Source: Catellicoccus marimammalium
Lineage (GTDB): Bacteria; Bacillota; Bacilli; Lactobacillales; Catellicoccaceae
Reading direction: 5' to 3' (one strand)
DNA length: 64,000 nt
Assembly (NCBI RefSeq): GCF_965139335.1
Contig: NZ_CBCSEL010000005.1
Part shown: piece after piece, positions 7,694 through 15,320 of the stretch
Numbering within the stretch: position 1 is the stretch's first letter
Layout of the letters: each line of letters begins with the position of its first letter
Translations under genes and position numbers: made by a program
The notes under the pieces: generated by a model
The model's database searches: none
Told to the model about the DNA's origin: nothing
Seen by the model: only the letters and a program-made list of their open reading frames with translations

Positions 7694-7813
7694 GACTGAT
7701 CTCCTACACTACTTTCTAACGTAATCTCTACTAATAACGTTAAACCTTTCTTTCCATGTCTTTTTCACATTATTACTATATTATATTCACTATTTTACTT
7801 AGAATCTTTTTTA
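7675..7813. repeat. Direct repeat copy 1 (about 139 bp)
   Basis: Nearly identical to 8862-9000 (offset 1187 bp, a handful of mismatches). It covers the first codons of one small gene, its Shine-Dalgarno, an upstream region containing TATAAT on the minus strand, and the last codons of the preceding gene type. It marks a segmental duplication. Confidence 0.9.
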
Positions 7814-7814
7814 T

Positions 7815-8012
7815 TTATCGCCATTTATATTTATCCATCTTACTGGAACAAAATAAAACTTGCCAAAAAGTACAAATGACCATATTTTTAAAGCGATCAA
7901 AAGTCTTATCCTTAATCAATAAAAATTCAATCATATGGATAACGAGTAATCCCAAATAACAACTCAACCAAATACCAAAAATAGATATAACAATAAAAAT
8001 TAAAATTGCCAT
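7815..8012 (-). CDS. Small membrane protein, hybrid copy with shortened C-terminus
   Basis: 65 residues, not recognised. It has a hydrophobic N-terminal segment (MAILIFIVISIFGIWLSCYLGLL) and a basic C-terminus (KMDKYKWR). Its upstream sequence and Shine-Dalgarno (AATGGAG) match those of the gene at 8430-8642. Its 3' end matches that of the gene at 8982-9251, but a 5-base difference makes it stop about 8 codons early; the remaining tail codons are still readable in another frame down to the repeat. It therefore looks like a recombinant between two paralogues. Confidence 0.55.
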   Translation of the reverse strand: MAILIFIVISIFGIWLSCYLGLLVIHMIEFLLIKDKTFDRFKNMVICTFWQVLFCSSKMDKYKWR

Positions 8013-8116
8013 ATATTACCAAACTCCATTTCCCCTGCATCATCAATGACAAATGATATAACTTTTTTCCTTTAAAATCTTCTTCTACATTACTATTATA
8101 TTACATAAAAAATTTA

Positions 8117-8168
8117 GCCTCGAATTCGAATTATAGGACGACAACCCTATCGAGGAATTTTTTTGTCT
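8117..8168. terminator. Bidirectional terminator
   Basis: Outer stem CCTCGA / TCGAGG with an inner ATAGG / CCTAT stem, followed by a T-run on the plus strand. On the minus strand a T-run follows as well. Confidence 0.7.
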
Positions 8169-8282
8169 TTTTGTATGAAATCATTAAATTCATGCGATTA
8201 CTCTAAATATAAAAAAACAACGGAAATAGAAAATCATGATATAATCTATATTGAAAAGAATACTAGACAATTATGTCAAAAC

Positions 8283-8314
8283 AAAAAGGACGAGGCTATC
8301 ACCTCGTCCTTTTA
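8283..8314. terminator. Bidirectional terminator of the 8.4-8.9 kb small-gene unit
   Basis: Stem GGACGAGG (8288-8295) / CCTCGTCC (8302-8309) with a 6-base loop, A-run before and T-run after. It ends the minus-strand transcript of the 8683-8880 and 8430-8642 genes. Confidence 0.85.
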
Positions 8315-8429
8315 CTTTTGTTCACTCAAAAGATTTTATTTAAACTTGTTCTTAGAACTATTTTCTCTTAGAGTTAAGCCATTCAATAATATAATTTGCA
8401 ATTATACTTCAACTCAAAGTCTTTTTATT

Positions 8430-8642
8430 TTACTTTTTAAATTTGCTAATCATACCAAAAAGACTCCAAAAAGTATTAGAAATCATTTTCTTCAAATCTT
8501 CTTTCCAATTACTTTTATCTTTTTGTGTTAATAAATAAAAAATTAAGCTAATCAAAAATGATACACTATAATAACTAATAAATAATCCAATTAAGGCTAG
8601 TATAATCACTAAAAAAATATTCATATTATGAAAAATATTCAT
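8430..8642 (-). CDS. Small membrane protein, family B
   Basis: 70 residues from the ATG at 8642. The frame also has an ATG at 8657, but its following GGAG is the Shine-Dalgarno of the inner start, and the paralogue at 7815-8012 begins at the equivalent inner position. A hydrophobic N-terminus (about 10-40, two likely membrane segments) is followed by a charged stretch (TQKDKSNWKEDLKK) and the ending NTFWSLFGMISKFKK. The TFW motif recurs in the 7815-8012 paralogue (CTFWQVLF). Function unknown. Confidence 0.6.
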   Translation of the reverse strand: MNIFHNMNIFLVIILALIGLFISYYSVSFLISLIFYLLTQKDKSNWKEDLKKMISNTFWSLFGMISKFKK

Positions 8643-8682
8643 ACGATCCAACTCCATTTTCTTACACCATTAACGACATAGA

Positions 8683-8880
8683 TTATAACTTCTTATTTTT
8701 TCTATACAGTAAAATTTCAGCTTTTGCTTTTTCTTTAGCAAAGGAATAATTATGCTGTACCCAATTTTTAATAAAATGATAAACAATAATAACCAAATAA
8801 TCTCTAATATCAGTAACTTTAGCATAAAAAATAAAAAATATAATAACTAAAATAATTAGACAAACAATAAATATTACTAT
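8683..8880 (-). CDS. Small membrane protein, family A copy 2, with ATA in place of the ATG start
   Basis: A 65-codon frame parallel in length and layout to the 66-residue gene at 7493-7693: IVIFIVCLIILVIIFFIFY, then a basic tail ending EILLYRKNKKL. The Shine-Dalgarno TAGGAG and the whole upstream region match copy 1, but the start codon reads ATA (complement of 8878-8880). Either ATA is used weakly, or an internal start is used, or this is a gene silenced at initiation. The frame has no internal stop, so decay, if any, is recent. It would be co-transcribed with the 8430-8642 gene. Confidence 0.5.
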   Translation of the reverse strand: MVIFIVCLIILVIIFFIFYAKVTDIRDYLVIIVYHFIKNWVQHNYSFAKEKAKAEILLYRKNKKL

Positions 8881-9000
8881 GACCGATCTCCTACACTACT
8901 TTCTGACGTAATCTCTGCTAATAACGTTAAACCTTTCTTTCCATGCCTTTTTGACATTATTACTATATTATATTCACTATTTTACTTAGAGTCTTTTTTA
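8862..9000. repeat. Direct repeat copy 2 (about 139 bp)
   Basis: Partner of 7675-7813. It spans the start of the ATA-start gene, the intergenic promoter region and the last codons of the gene at 8982-9251. Confidence 0.9.
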
Positions 9001-9251
9001 TTAGCTTTTCGTTTCTTATATTTTTCCATCCATTGTAAAAGGTAAATCGATTTCCAATCTTTTTTAAAACTTTCTATCGAACAATCTAAACCTTTTGGTA
9101 AATAAATAATGAAATCTAATATACTAAAGAAAAAAGTATAAACGATATTTCCACCTAAAATAAAAAATGGCAGTAATACTAAAAAAAGAATAATCGCTAA
9201 TATGAAATAAAATCCTGTTGAAAAAAAATCACTTACTGATATTAATACCAT
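8982..9251 (-). CDS. Small membrane protein, family C
   Basis: 89 residues, not recognised. Two hydrophobic stretches (about 12-35 and 37-51) are followed by a polar region and a strongly basic, repetitive tail (MEKYKKRKANKKDSK). GAGAGGGA lies upstream of the ATG. The tail is the full-length version of the one cut short in the 7815-8012 gene and possibly in the 9315-9596 gene. Its last codons lie within the 139-bp repeat. Confidence 0.6.
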   Translation of the reverse strand: MVLISVSDFFSTGFYFILAIILFLVLLPFFILGGNIVYTFFFSILDFIIYLPKGLDCSIESFKKDWKSIYLLQWMEKYKKRKANKKDSK

Positions 9252-9314
9252 CGATGACTATCCCTCTCTTATCATTTTACTTATAACCACTTTATTTACT
9301 TACTATTCACATTT

Positions 9315-9596
9315 TTATTTTTTCTTTTCTTCTTGTTCTTGATTGCTTCTTTTTTTATCCAAAAATTTTGGTTTATGTGGCAATAAAAATACATACCATA
9401 TATCATTTTTAAGAGTCTGAACAAATTTTTTATGCGCTCTTTCTTTTTCTTCTGCAGATTTATCTTTTCCACCAAAAACATAAACAATAAAATATTGTAA
9501 AGTATCAGATACAATCAATCCAATATATCTAAGTATAAGTAATATAAAGATACAAATAGCAAAAAATAATATCGCCGCAATAATCTCATCTACCAT
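9315..9596 (-). CDS. Small membrane protein, family C-like
   Basis: 93 residues, not recognised. The N-terminus is hydrophobic (IIAAILFFAICIFILLILRYIGLIV), followed by a charged linker (GGKDKSAEEKERAHKK) and a Lys/Glu-rich tail. Its layout matches the other members of the array: membrane anchor, charged linker, aromatic-rich KNDIWYVFLLP segment, basic tail. AAGGGAG lies 6 bases before ATG. Just past its stop, another frame reads on to an NSK ending like the KDSK ending of the 8982-9251 gene, so the tail may have been shortened by a small indel. Confidence 0.6.
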   Translation of the reverse strand: MVDEIIAAILFFAICIFILLILRYIGLIVSDTLQYFIVYVFGGKDKSAEEKERAHKKFVQTLKNDIWYVFLLPHKPKFLDKKRSNQEQEEKKK

Positions 9597-9689
9597 ACTT
9601 TACTCCCTTTCAAATGCTTATTTTTTCCTTTTATTTTTATTTTATCTTCTTTTTTTGTCCATTCTACTATCTTTATTCTTTAGTAATAT

Positions 9690-9722
9690 AAAAAATAACC
9701 CCTGAACTTTCGGAGGTTATTC
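9690..9722 (-). terminator. Terminator of the rbs operon
   Basis: Imperfect stem AATAACC / GGTTATT (9694-9721), followed on the minus strand by TTTTTTAT. It lies just past rbsU. Confidence 0.7.
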
Positions 9723-9737
9723 CTTCTAACGATCTGA

Positions 9738-10625
9738 TTAAACGATGACAGTAATTGCAGCGGCACCAATGATAATCGCTAAACCGATAATCGTCATAAT
9801 CATTTCTTTTCTTGTTTTCTTTTGACCTAAGAACCAAATACCTGTTAATGTAGCTAACACAACAGAAGTTTGAGAAAGAATAAATCCTGTAGCTAACCCA
9901 TTCATATTTGGTTGTGCTGAAATTAAGTAAGTTAATGCAGCAAAGGCAAAGAAGAAACCAGAAATAATTTGTTTATAAGTAACTCCTTCAGCAAATGGAG
10001 AAGCACCTTTTTCTTTTACCGTTACCCAAATACCATAAACTACACCAACAAGAACCATACCGATAGCTTGTGGTAAAAATGCTTGCATCCCATTAATATT
10101 TGTCGCTTGAGGTGCAGCAGAATAAGCCCAGTAACCAATTTCACCAATTAAAAGAACAAGCACTGCTTTTTTCAAAGAACCAGCTTCTTCTTTTGATTTT
10201 TTCTCTGACCAAACAGTTAAGTATGCCCCTAAAATAATTAATGCTAGAGCCACAAAACCGATCACTTTATCCATCACAGTAGGCCAATCATGTAAAGCTA
10301 GAACTCCCCATAAAGAAGCTCCTAATAATTGGAAAGCGGTAGTAATTGGCATCGCGCGAGAAGATCCAATTAAAGTGAAAGAATAAAAAGTAATAATTTG
10401 CGCGCAAGCCCAACCGACACCAGATAAAATAGATAACCATAAATCTTTCCCAGTTGGGAAACCTAAATGCATAATTTGATTATAAATAATAGCAAAGATT
10501 AATGTTCCGATTGTAGAACCTAAAATTTGGTTTACCGGTTTTCCACCAAATTTAGAGGCAATAGTAGGATAAATCCCCCAACCAATCAGTGGTCCTAATC
10601 CGATTAAAATCGCAAAAGTATTCAT
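9738..10625 (-). CDS. rbsU: Ribose/glucose uptake protein, GRP family (RbsU/GlcU)
   Basis: 295 residues with about ten membrane helices, the GRP transporter layout of two five-helix halves in the DMT fold. Family-typical stretches are GPLIGWGIYPTIASKFGG near the N-terminus, GVGWACAQIITFYSFTLIGSSRAMPI, and the second-half counterpart ending SQTSVVLATLTGIWFLGQKKTRKE. It is the last gene of rbsK-rbsD-rbsU, so ribose is the likely substrate; sequence alone does not exclude glucose. Secondary uptake of this kind replaces the ribose ABC transporter in many lactobacilli. Confidence 0.88.
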   Translation of the reverse strand: MNTFAILIGLGPLIGWGIYPTIASKFGGKPVNQILGSTIGTLIFAIIYNQIMHLGFPTGKDLWLSILSGVGWACAQIITFYSFTLIGSSRAMPITTAFQLLGASLWGVLALHDWPTVMDKVIGFVALALIILGAYLTVWSEKKSKEEAGSLKKAVLVLLIGEIGYWAYSAAPQATNINGMQAFLPQAIGMVLVGVVYGIWVTVKEKGASPFAEGVTYKQIISGFFFAFAALTYLISAQPNMNGLATGFILSQTSVVLATLTGIWFLGQKKTRKEMIMTIIGLAIIIGAAAITVIV

Positions 10626-10642
10626 AAATTCTCCTCTCTTAA

Positions 10643-11038
10643 TTAAAAGACAACGTTACTTTCTAAAATCACATTCGCATAAGGAGTCATTTCTCCTGTA
10701 CGAACAAAAGCGTGACAATCATGTAAACGTTCTTTCATTTCAGTATGTGGAATAAAGACAATATCGATGTCTGAAAAACGATTTTCTAATTCTTTTAAAA
10801 TCTCAGGATTGTTTTCTTTAATTTCTTCCGCTAAGAAAATACGTTGAACTTCTAGTTCTTCCAAAACATTATCTAATACTTGTAAGAAACTAGGAACTCC
10901 ATTTGTAACAGCTAAGTCAATTTTTTCTGTAGTCATAGGTACAGGCATGCCTGCATCACCAATCGCTAACGTATCAAAATGACCCATTTGTGAAATCACA
11001 CGAGATAAATCAGAATTAATTACTTTTGTTTTTTTCAT
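10643..11038 (-). CDS. rbsD: D-ribose pyranase
   Basis: 131 residues, full length. It interconverts the beta-pyran and beta-furan forms of ribose so that ribokinase receives the furanose. The catalytic histidine is His20 in SQMGHFDTLAIGDAG, and the C-terminal RTGEMTPYANVIL block is typical. It lies between rbsK and rbsU with short gaps. Confidence 0.96.
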   Translation of the reverse strand: MKKTKVINSDLSRVISQMGHFDTLAIGDAGMPVPMTTEKIDLAVTNGVPSFLQVLDNVLEELEVQRIFLAEEIKENNPEILKELENRFSDIDIVFIPHTEMKERLHDCHAFVRTGEMTPYANVILESNVVF

Positions 11039-11051
11039 TTGTCTTTCCTCC

Positions 11052-11960
11052 TTAAGCTTCTAATTCTTCTTTAAATGGAATAGAAGGTTGTGCACCATAA
11101 CGTTGTACGGCAATAGAAGAAGCACGGTTCCCAAATTGAATGGCTTCCTCTAAGTTACTTGCATCTGGTTGTAAGCAACTCATAAACGCACCAATGAAAG
11201 TATCTCCAGCAGCAGTCGTATCTTTAGCATCTACTTTAAAGGCTGGAACGATTCCTTCTTTTTCTTTGGTATGGAAATATGCACCACGACTACCTAAAGT
11301 AATAATGACCGTTTCTACACCATGATTATGGAATGCTTCCGCACAAGCACGCATATCTGCTTCTGTTTCTACTTTGATGCCAGTTAGTAATTCTGCTTCT
11401 GTTTCATTTGGAATGACAATATCTGTTAAGTCTAATAACTGACTTGGCACTTCTTTTTTCGCTGGCGCTGGATTCAATACTGTTTTTACCCCTGCGTTAC
11501 GTGCGATACGAAATGCTTTTTCAATACAAGCAAGGTCAACTTCAAATTGACTCACTACAAATTGACTGCTTTCAATTAATGAAGCACTTTCTTCGATATG
11601 TTCTGGAGTTAACGCCATATTTGCGCCTCCATAAACTAAGATACGGTTTTCGCTAGCATCGTCCACAATAACAAACGCTTGTCCTGTAACGGTATCTTCT
11701 AAAATACGAATAGCAGAAAGATCCATCCCTTCTTCTCCAAGAAGTTCTAACATCATTTTTCCTTCGTCATCATTTCCTACAGCACCGATGAAGTGCGTTT
11801 CTGAACCTAAACGTTGAATCGCAACAGCTTGGTTGGCTCCTTTCCCACCACCAGCAGAGAATACTTCATGGACATGAATTGTTTCTCCTCCTTGTGGCAT
11901 TCTTGGTGTACGAACCATATGGTCCAAGTTAATGCTTCCAACAACGGTTACCTTATTCAT
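11052..11960 (-). CDS. rbsK: Ribokinase
   Basis: 302 residues of the PfkB sugar-kinase family. It phosphorylates ribose at O5 to feed the pentose phosphate pathway and nucleotide synthesis. The first signature is GGGKGANQAVAIQRLG (about 38-53); the second is the anion-hole and catalytic-base block DTTAAGDTFIGAF, with Asp as base. It is first in the operon, with GGAGGAG upstream of the ATG. No rbsR-type regulator is adjacent and no LacI-type palindrome was seen in the promoter. Confidence 0.96.
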   Translation of the reverse strand: MNKVTVVGSINLDHMVRTPRMPQGGETIHVHEVFSAGGGKGANQAVAIQRLGSETHFIGAVGNDDEGKMMLELLGEEGMDLSAIRILEDTVTGQAFVIVDDASENRILVYGGANMALTPEHIEESASLIESSQFVVSQFEVDLACIEKAFRIARNAGVKTVLNPAPAKKEVPSQLLDLTDIVIPNETEAELLTGIKVETEADMRACAEAFHNHGVETVIITLGSRGAYFHTKEKEGIVPAFKVDAKDTTAAGDTFIGAFMSCLQPDASNLEEAIQFGNRASSIAVQRYGAQPSIPFKEELEA

Positions 11961-11992
11961 TTGATTTGCTCCTCCTATTAAAAGATAGTTCT

Positions 11993-12021
11993 ATTTTAAC
12001 ACTTTTTTTATTTTTAGTTAA
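11993..12021 (-). promoter_or_regulatory. Promoter of rbsKDU
   Basis: -35 TTAACT (complement of 12016-12021), 17 bp, -10 TAAAAT (complement of 11993-11998). The -35 lies directly beyond the truA terminator. Confidence 0.65.
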
Positions 12022-12056
12022 GATAAAAAGCGATATCTTTTCATGATATCGCTTTC
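12015..12056 (-). terminator. Terminator of the ecf-truA operon
   Basis: Perfect 11-bp stem AAAGCGATATC / GATATCGCTTT (12027-12055), 7-base loop, followed on the minus strand by TTTTTATCTT. Confidence 0.85.
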
Positions 12057-12066
12057 TTAATGTATT

Positions 12067-12810
12067 TTATTTTTGATATTTTACTTCTTCTAAGAACAAA
12101 CCTTCTGGCGGAGCTGCCCATAAAACTTGGGTTTGATCTTTTCTTTCTAAAATTTCTTCTATCGAATCATCGAGACGACCATTCCCTAGACGTAGAAGTG
12201 TCCCTGTTATTAAACGAACCATTTTGTACAAAAAACCATTCCCATAATAAGTAAAAATGAGTTGATTTTTTATAACATCTTTCTCAATTTGAATGTCATA
12301 AATCGTTCGTACTTTATCTTCCACACTCGTTCCGGTAGCACAAAAACTAGTAAAATCATGAGTCCCGATTAATTGTTGAGCACCAGCTTTCATTTTTTCT
12401 ATATCTAATTCATACGGAAAATGAGCCGCATAACGACGTAAAAAAGGATCACGACTGCGATTTAAGTCGACATAGTAGCGATATACCTTTTCATGAGGTT
12501 GATAACGACAATGAAAGTCATCAGGGACCTCATAAAGATAAGGCACACTGATATCATCTGGAGTTTGCGTGTCTAACGCAAAGCGCAGTTTTTCCACTGG
12601 ACGAGCATGAAGTAAATCAAAGTGAATCACTTGACCTCTTGCATGAACGCCAGCATCTGTTCGACCTGAACCATGAACGGTAACCTCTTTTTTTCCATTT
12701 AAACGATACAACGTTTTTTCTAATTCTCCTTGCACCGTTCGTTGTTCTTTTTGGCGTTGGAAACCAAAAAAATCAGTTCCATCATAAGCAATGATTGCAC
12801 AATATCGCAT
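12067..12810 (-). CDS. truA: tRNA pseudouridine38-40 synthase
   Basis: 247 residues. It isomerises uridines 38-40 of the anticodon stem. The catalytic aspartate is Asp52 in GSGRTDAGVHARGQV. The C-terminal block GNGFLYKMVRLITGTLLRLG is also diagnostic. The start lies 1 base after the ecfT stop, the usual coupling in Lactobacillales. In most relatives rplM-rpsI follow directly; here the operon ends with a terminator. Confidence 0.97.
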   Translation of the reverse strand: MRYCAIIAYDGTDFFGFQRQKEQRTVQGELEKTLYRLNGKKEVTVHGSGRTDAGVHARGQVIHFDLLHARPVEKLRFALDTQTPDDISVPYLYEVPDDFHCRYQPHEKVYRYYVDLNRSRDPFLRRYAAHFPYELDIEKMKAGAQQLIGTHDFTSFCATGTSVEDKVRTIYDIQIEKDVIKNQLIFTYYGNGFLYKMVRLITGTLLRLGNGRLDDSIEEILERKDQTQVLWAAPPEGLFLEEVKYQK

Positions 12811-12811
12811 C

Positions 12812-13609
12812 TTATAACCTACCTAACCATAAAATGAGTGGACACAATAGAATAAAGAAAATAATAGTCCACGTGTCTTTTGTTTGCCAATGTAACGCAC
12901 GATACTTTGTACGTTGGTCTCCTCCTTGGTAACAACGTGCTTCCATCGCGTCTGCTAGTTCTTCTGCACGATTAAAACTAGAAACAAAAAGCGGAATTAA
13001 TAAAGGAACCATCGCTTTAATTCGTTGGAATAAACTTCCTTGATCAAACTCTACCCCACGTGCACGTTGCGCATCCATAATTTTATCCGTTTCATCCATC
13101 AAGGTTGGTACAAAGCGCAAAGCAATAGAGAGCATTAACGCAAATTCATGCACTGGCACATGTAATTTTTCTAATGGCCGTAATAACGATTCACAAGCAT
13201 CCGCAATGGCAATAGAAGGAGTGGATAACGTTAACAAAGTAGAGATAAAAATAATTAAGACAAAACGCAAAAAGATAAAAATCGCATTTTGAATTCCTTC
13301 TTTCGAGATGGTAATCATGCCCCATTGGAAATAGATTTCACTACCACCAGAAAAAAGCAATTGTAAAAGGACCGTGAATAAAATCAGTCCAATCACTGGC
13401 TTTAATCCTTTAAAAAAAGTACTCCACTTAATTTTAGATAACGTGATTCCTAATGCTACGACAAGAAACATCACTCCATAGGTCCAAACATTATTGCAAA
13501 GAAAAATCAAAATAATGAAATAAATCGAAGCTAATAATTTCACCCTTGGATCTAAACGATGCATAAAAGAATTTCCTGGTACATAGCGACCCAGTAGCAT
13601 TTTATTCAT
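12812..13609 (-). CDS. ecfT: Energy-coupling factor transmembrane protein EcfT
   Basis: 265 residues. EcfT is the scaffold that joins the two EcfA ATPases to interchangeable substrate-binding S components for vitamin uptake. It has N-terminal and C-terminal membrane helices and two coupling motifs, AQRARGVEF and AMEARCYQGG. The second usually reads Ala-Arg-Gly; here Cys replaces Gly. It overlaps ecfA2 by 8 bases. No S component lies nearby, which fits a group II shared module. Confidence 0.95.
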   Translation of the reverse strand: MNKMLLGRYVPGNSFMHRLDPRVKLLASIYFIILIFLCNNVWTYGVMFLVVALGITLSKIKWSTFFKGLKPVIGLILFTVLLQLLFSGGSEIYFQWGMITISKEGIQNAIFIFLRFVLIIFISTLLTLSTPSIAIADACESLLRPLEKLHVPVHEFALMLSIALRFVPTLMDETDKIMDAQRARGVEFDQGSLFQRIKAMVPLLIPLFVSSFNRAEELADAMEARCYQGGDQRTKYRALHWQTKDTWTIIFFILLCPLILWLGRL

Positions 13610-14462
13610 GAGGCTCTCCCCCCTTTGTTAAAATCGTCCGAAATTCTTCTAAAGTAATCGGTAATTGAGGCATTGGCATTCCCCATTCTTTTAATTGACG
13701 AGCAAATTGTGTCACCACCGGCTCATCCAAATGATAGTTTTGTAAAAATTCTTGATCTTGGAATAACTGTTGTGGTGTCATTTCCGCAATTTTTTCTCCT
13801 TGATCCATAACAATAACTTTTTTGGCATATTGAGAAACGTCTTCCATATCATGAGTCACTAAAAGAATCGTCATTCCTGACTCATTTAAAGTTTGGAATA
13901 ACTCCATCATCTCTTGATGTCCCCAAGGATCTAGTCCTGCGGCAGGTTCATCTAAAACAAGTACTTCTGGGTTCAAAGATAAAATGCCAGCAATCGCCAC
14001 TCGACGCATTTGTCCACCGGAAAGTTCAAAAGGAGAGCGATCATATAATTCTTCATGAATGCCTACTTTTTCTAATGCTTGTTGAGCTTGTTTTTTAGCT
14101 TCTTCTTCTGATAAGCCAAAGTTTTTTGGTCCAAACATTACATCTTTTAGAACCGTTTCTTCAAATAATTGAGCTTCTGGAAATTGGAAGACAAGTCCGA
14201 CTTTTTGTCGTAAAGTACGAAGAGAAACTTGTTTTGGATCTACCGGTAATTGATAGTCTGTACCTAGTTCTAACGTACCTTCATCAGGTTGTAATAGTCC
14301 ATTTAACATTTTGACTAACGTAGATTTTCCACTTCCTGTATGACCAACAATGGCAACAAAATCTCCATCTTGAATATCAAAAGAAACATTGTGAAGAGCA
14401 CGTTGAGCAAACGGCGTATTTTTTTGATAAACATATCCTATTTGTTTTCCATGTACGTCCAT
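13602..14462 (-). CDS. ecfA2: Energy-coupling factor ATPase EcfA2
   Basis: 286 residues from the ATG at 14462, with GGGGAG 7 bases upstream; a TTG 15 bases earlier is an unlikely start. ABC ATPase with Walker A GHTGSGKST, signature LSGGQMRRVAI, Walker B VLVLDEPAAGLD and a switch histidine in LVTHD. The C-terminal helical extension is typical of EcfA subunits. The start overlaps the end of ecfA1 by 25 bases. It pairs with EcfA1 as the asymmetric ATPase. Confidence 0.96.
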   Translation of the reverse strand: MDVHGKQIGYVYQKNTPFAQRALHNVSFDIQDGDFVAIVGHTGSGKSTLVKMLNGLLQPDEGTLELGTDYQLPVDPKQVSLRTLRQKVGLVFQFPEAQLFEETVLKDVMFGPKNFGLSEEEAKKQAQQALEKVGIHEELYDRSPFELSGGQMRRVAIAGILSLNPEVLVLDEPAAGLDPWGHQEMMELFQTLNESGMTILLVTHDMEDVSQYAKKVIVMDQGEKIAEMTPQQLFQDQEFLQNYHLDEPVVTQFARQLKEWGMPMPQLPITLEEFRTILTKGGEPHE

Positions 14463-15271
14463 AATGCATCTCCCCAATCTTTTAATTTCAAGCTATTTTT
14501 TTGTACTGGAATTCCTTCTTCTTGAAACATCATTTTTAATTGTAGTGGAAAAGCTCGAGCTAAATGATATTTCTCCACCAGCGCTTCATTCAATAACAAT
14601 TCTTCTGCTGTACCTTCTTGAGCAATTTTTCCACCATCAAGAACTAAAATGCGATCGGCTAGCATCATTTCATTGACATCATGGGTAATGGATAAAATTG
14701 TCAAATCTTGATTTTTTCGCAAGTCTTCTAGTAAAGTCAACATTTGTTGCCGACCTTTGGGATCAAGCATACTAGTCGCTTCATCTAAAATCAAAATATC
14801 AGGAGCTACCGCAATGACCCCAGCTAAAGCCACTCGTTGCTTTTGTCCTCCAGAAAGAAGACTTGGTTCTTTTTTTCGATATTCCCACATTCCTACTTCT
14901 TCTAACGCTGCTTTTACACGCACTTTCATCTCTTCTCTAGGTAATCCTCGATTTTCTAAGCCAAAAGCAACGTCATCTTCTACATTGGCTCCCACAAATT
15001 GATTATCTGGATTTTGAAAGACAATTCCAATATGTTGACGAATTTTCCAGACAGTATCTTCATTCATTTCCATTCCTAGTACTTTGACCGTTCCTTTTTT
15101 AGGAATTAGTAAACCATCAATCAAACGAGAAACCGTAGATTTTCCACTACCATTATTTCCAACTAAGGCTACCCATTCTCCTTTTTGAATTTGGAAATTT
15201 AATTGAGATAAGATCGTTTCTCCCTCATCGTAAGCATATTCAATTTCATTTAATTCGATTATTGATTTCAT
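14438..15271 (-). CDS. ecfA1: Energy-coupling factor ATPase EcfA1
   Basis: 277 residues. Walker A GNNGSGKST, signature LSGGQKQRVAL, Walker B ILILDEATSMLD, switch SITHD. It is first in the ecfA1-ecfA2-ecfT-truA operon. Only 49 bases separate it from the tauE-like gene upstream, and most of those are a terminator. Expression must therefore come from read-through or a promoter inside the upstream gene. AAAGGA precedes the ATG. Confidence 0.96.
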   Translation of the reverse strand: MKSIIELNEIEYAYDEGETILSQLNFQIQKGEWVALVGNNGSGKSTVSRLIDGLLIPKKGTVKVLGMEMNEDTVWKIRQHIGIVFQNPDNQFVGANVEDDVAFGLENRGLPREEMKVRVKAALEEVGMWEYRKKEPSLLSGGQKQRVALAGVIAVAPDILILDEATSMLDPKGRQQMLTLLEDLRKNQDLTILSITHDVNEMMLADRILVLDGGKIAQEGTAEELLLNEALVEKYHLARAFPLQLKMMFQEEGIPVQKNSLKLKDWGDALWTYMENK

Positions 15272-15285
15272 TTTTGATCCTTTCT

Positions 15286-15320
15286 CGATAAAAAAAGACG
15301 TTCCCCATGGGAGCGTCTTC
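15286..15320 (-). terminator. Terminator of the manO-to-tauE operon
   Basis: Stem AAGACG-TCCC / GGGA-CGTCTT (15295-15319, one G-T pair), 3-base loop, followed on the minus strand by T7. Confidence 0.85.

Larger units (their letters stand above)
8013..8429. other. 417-bp gap in the small-gene array: two terminators and a possible gene remnant
   Basis: The gap holds two bidirectional hairpin terminators (8117-8168 and 8283-8314) and, on the minus strand at about 8358-8408, a short frame reading SIIANYIIEWLNSKRK. That frame resembles the end of a small basic membrane protein and may be a remnant. A TATAAT-containing stretch near 8096-8104 resembles the promoter of the other copies. No complete gene was found. 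Confidence 0.5.

Noticed and set aside
8100..8310. Fst-type type I toxin-antitoxin pair in the gap with two bidirectional terminators
   Set aside because: The only short frame there (20 codons, MNLMISYKK...) lacks the proline and tryptophan pattern of Fst toxins and has no convincing Shine-Dalgarno.
8163..8531. 122-codon plus-strand frame across the small-gene array
   Set aside because: It crosses a terminator hairpin and runs antisense through the 8430-8642 gene. It has no Shine-Dalgarno and its composition is that of random AT-rich sequence.
9296..9514. 72-codon minus-strand frame overlapping the 9315-9596 gene
   Set aside because: It is an out-of-frame reading of the 9315-9596 gene without its own Shine-Dalgarno. 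Only its last codons are of interest, as a possible former tail of that gene.
13602..14477. EcfA2 start at the upstream TTG
   Set aside because: The ATG at 14462 has a GGGGAG at proper distance, while the TTG overlaps that Shine-Dalgarno.
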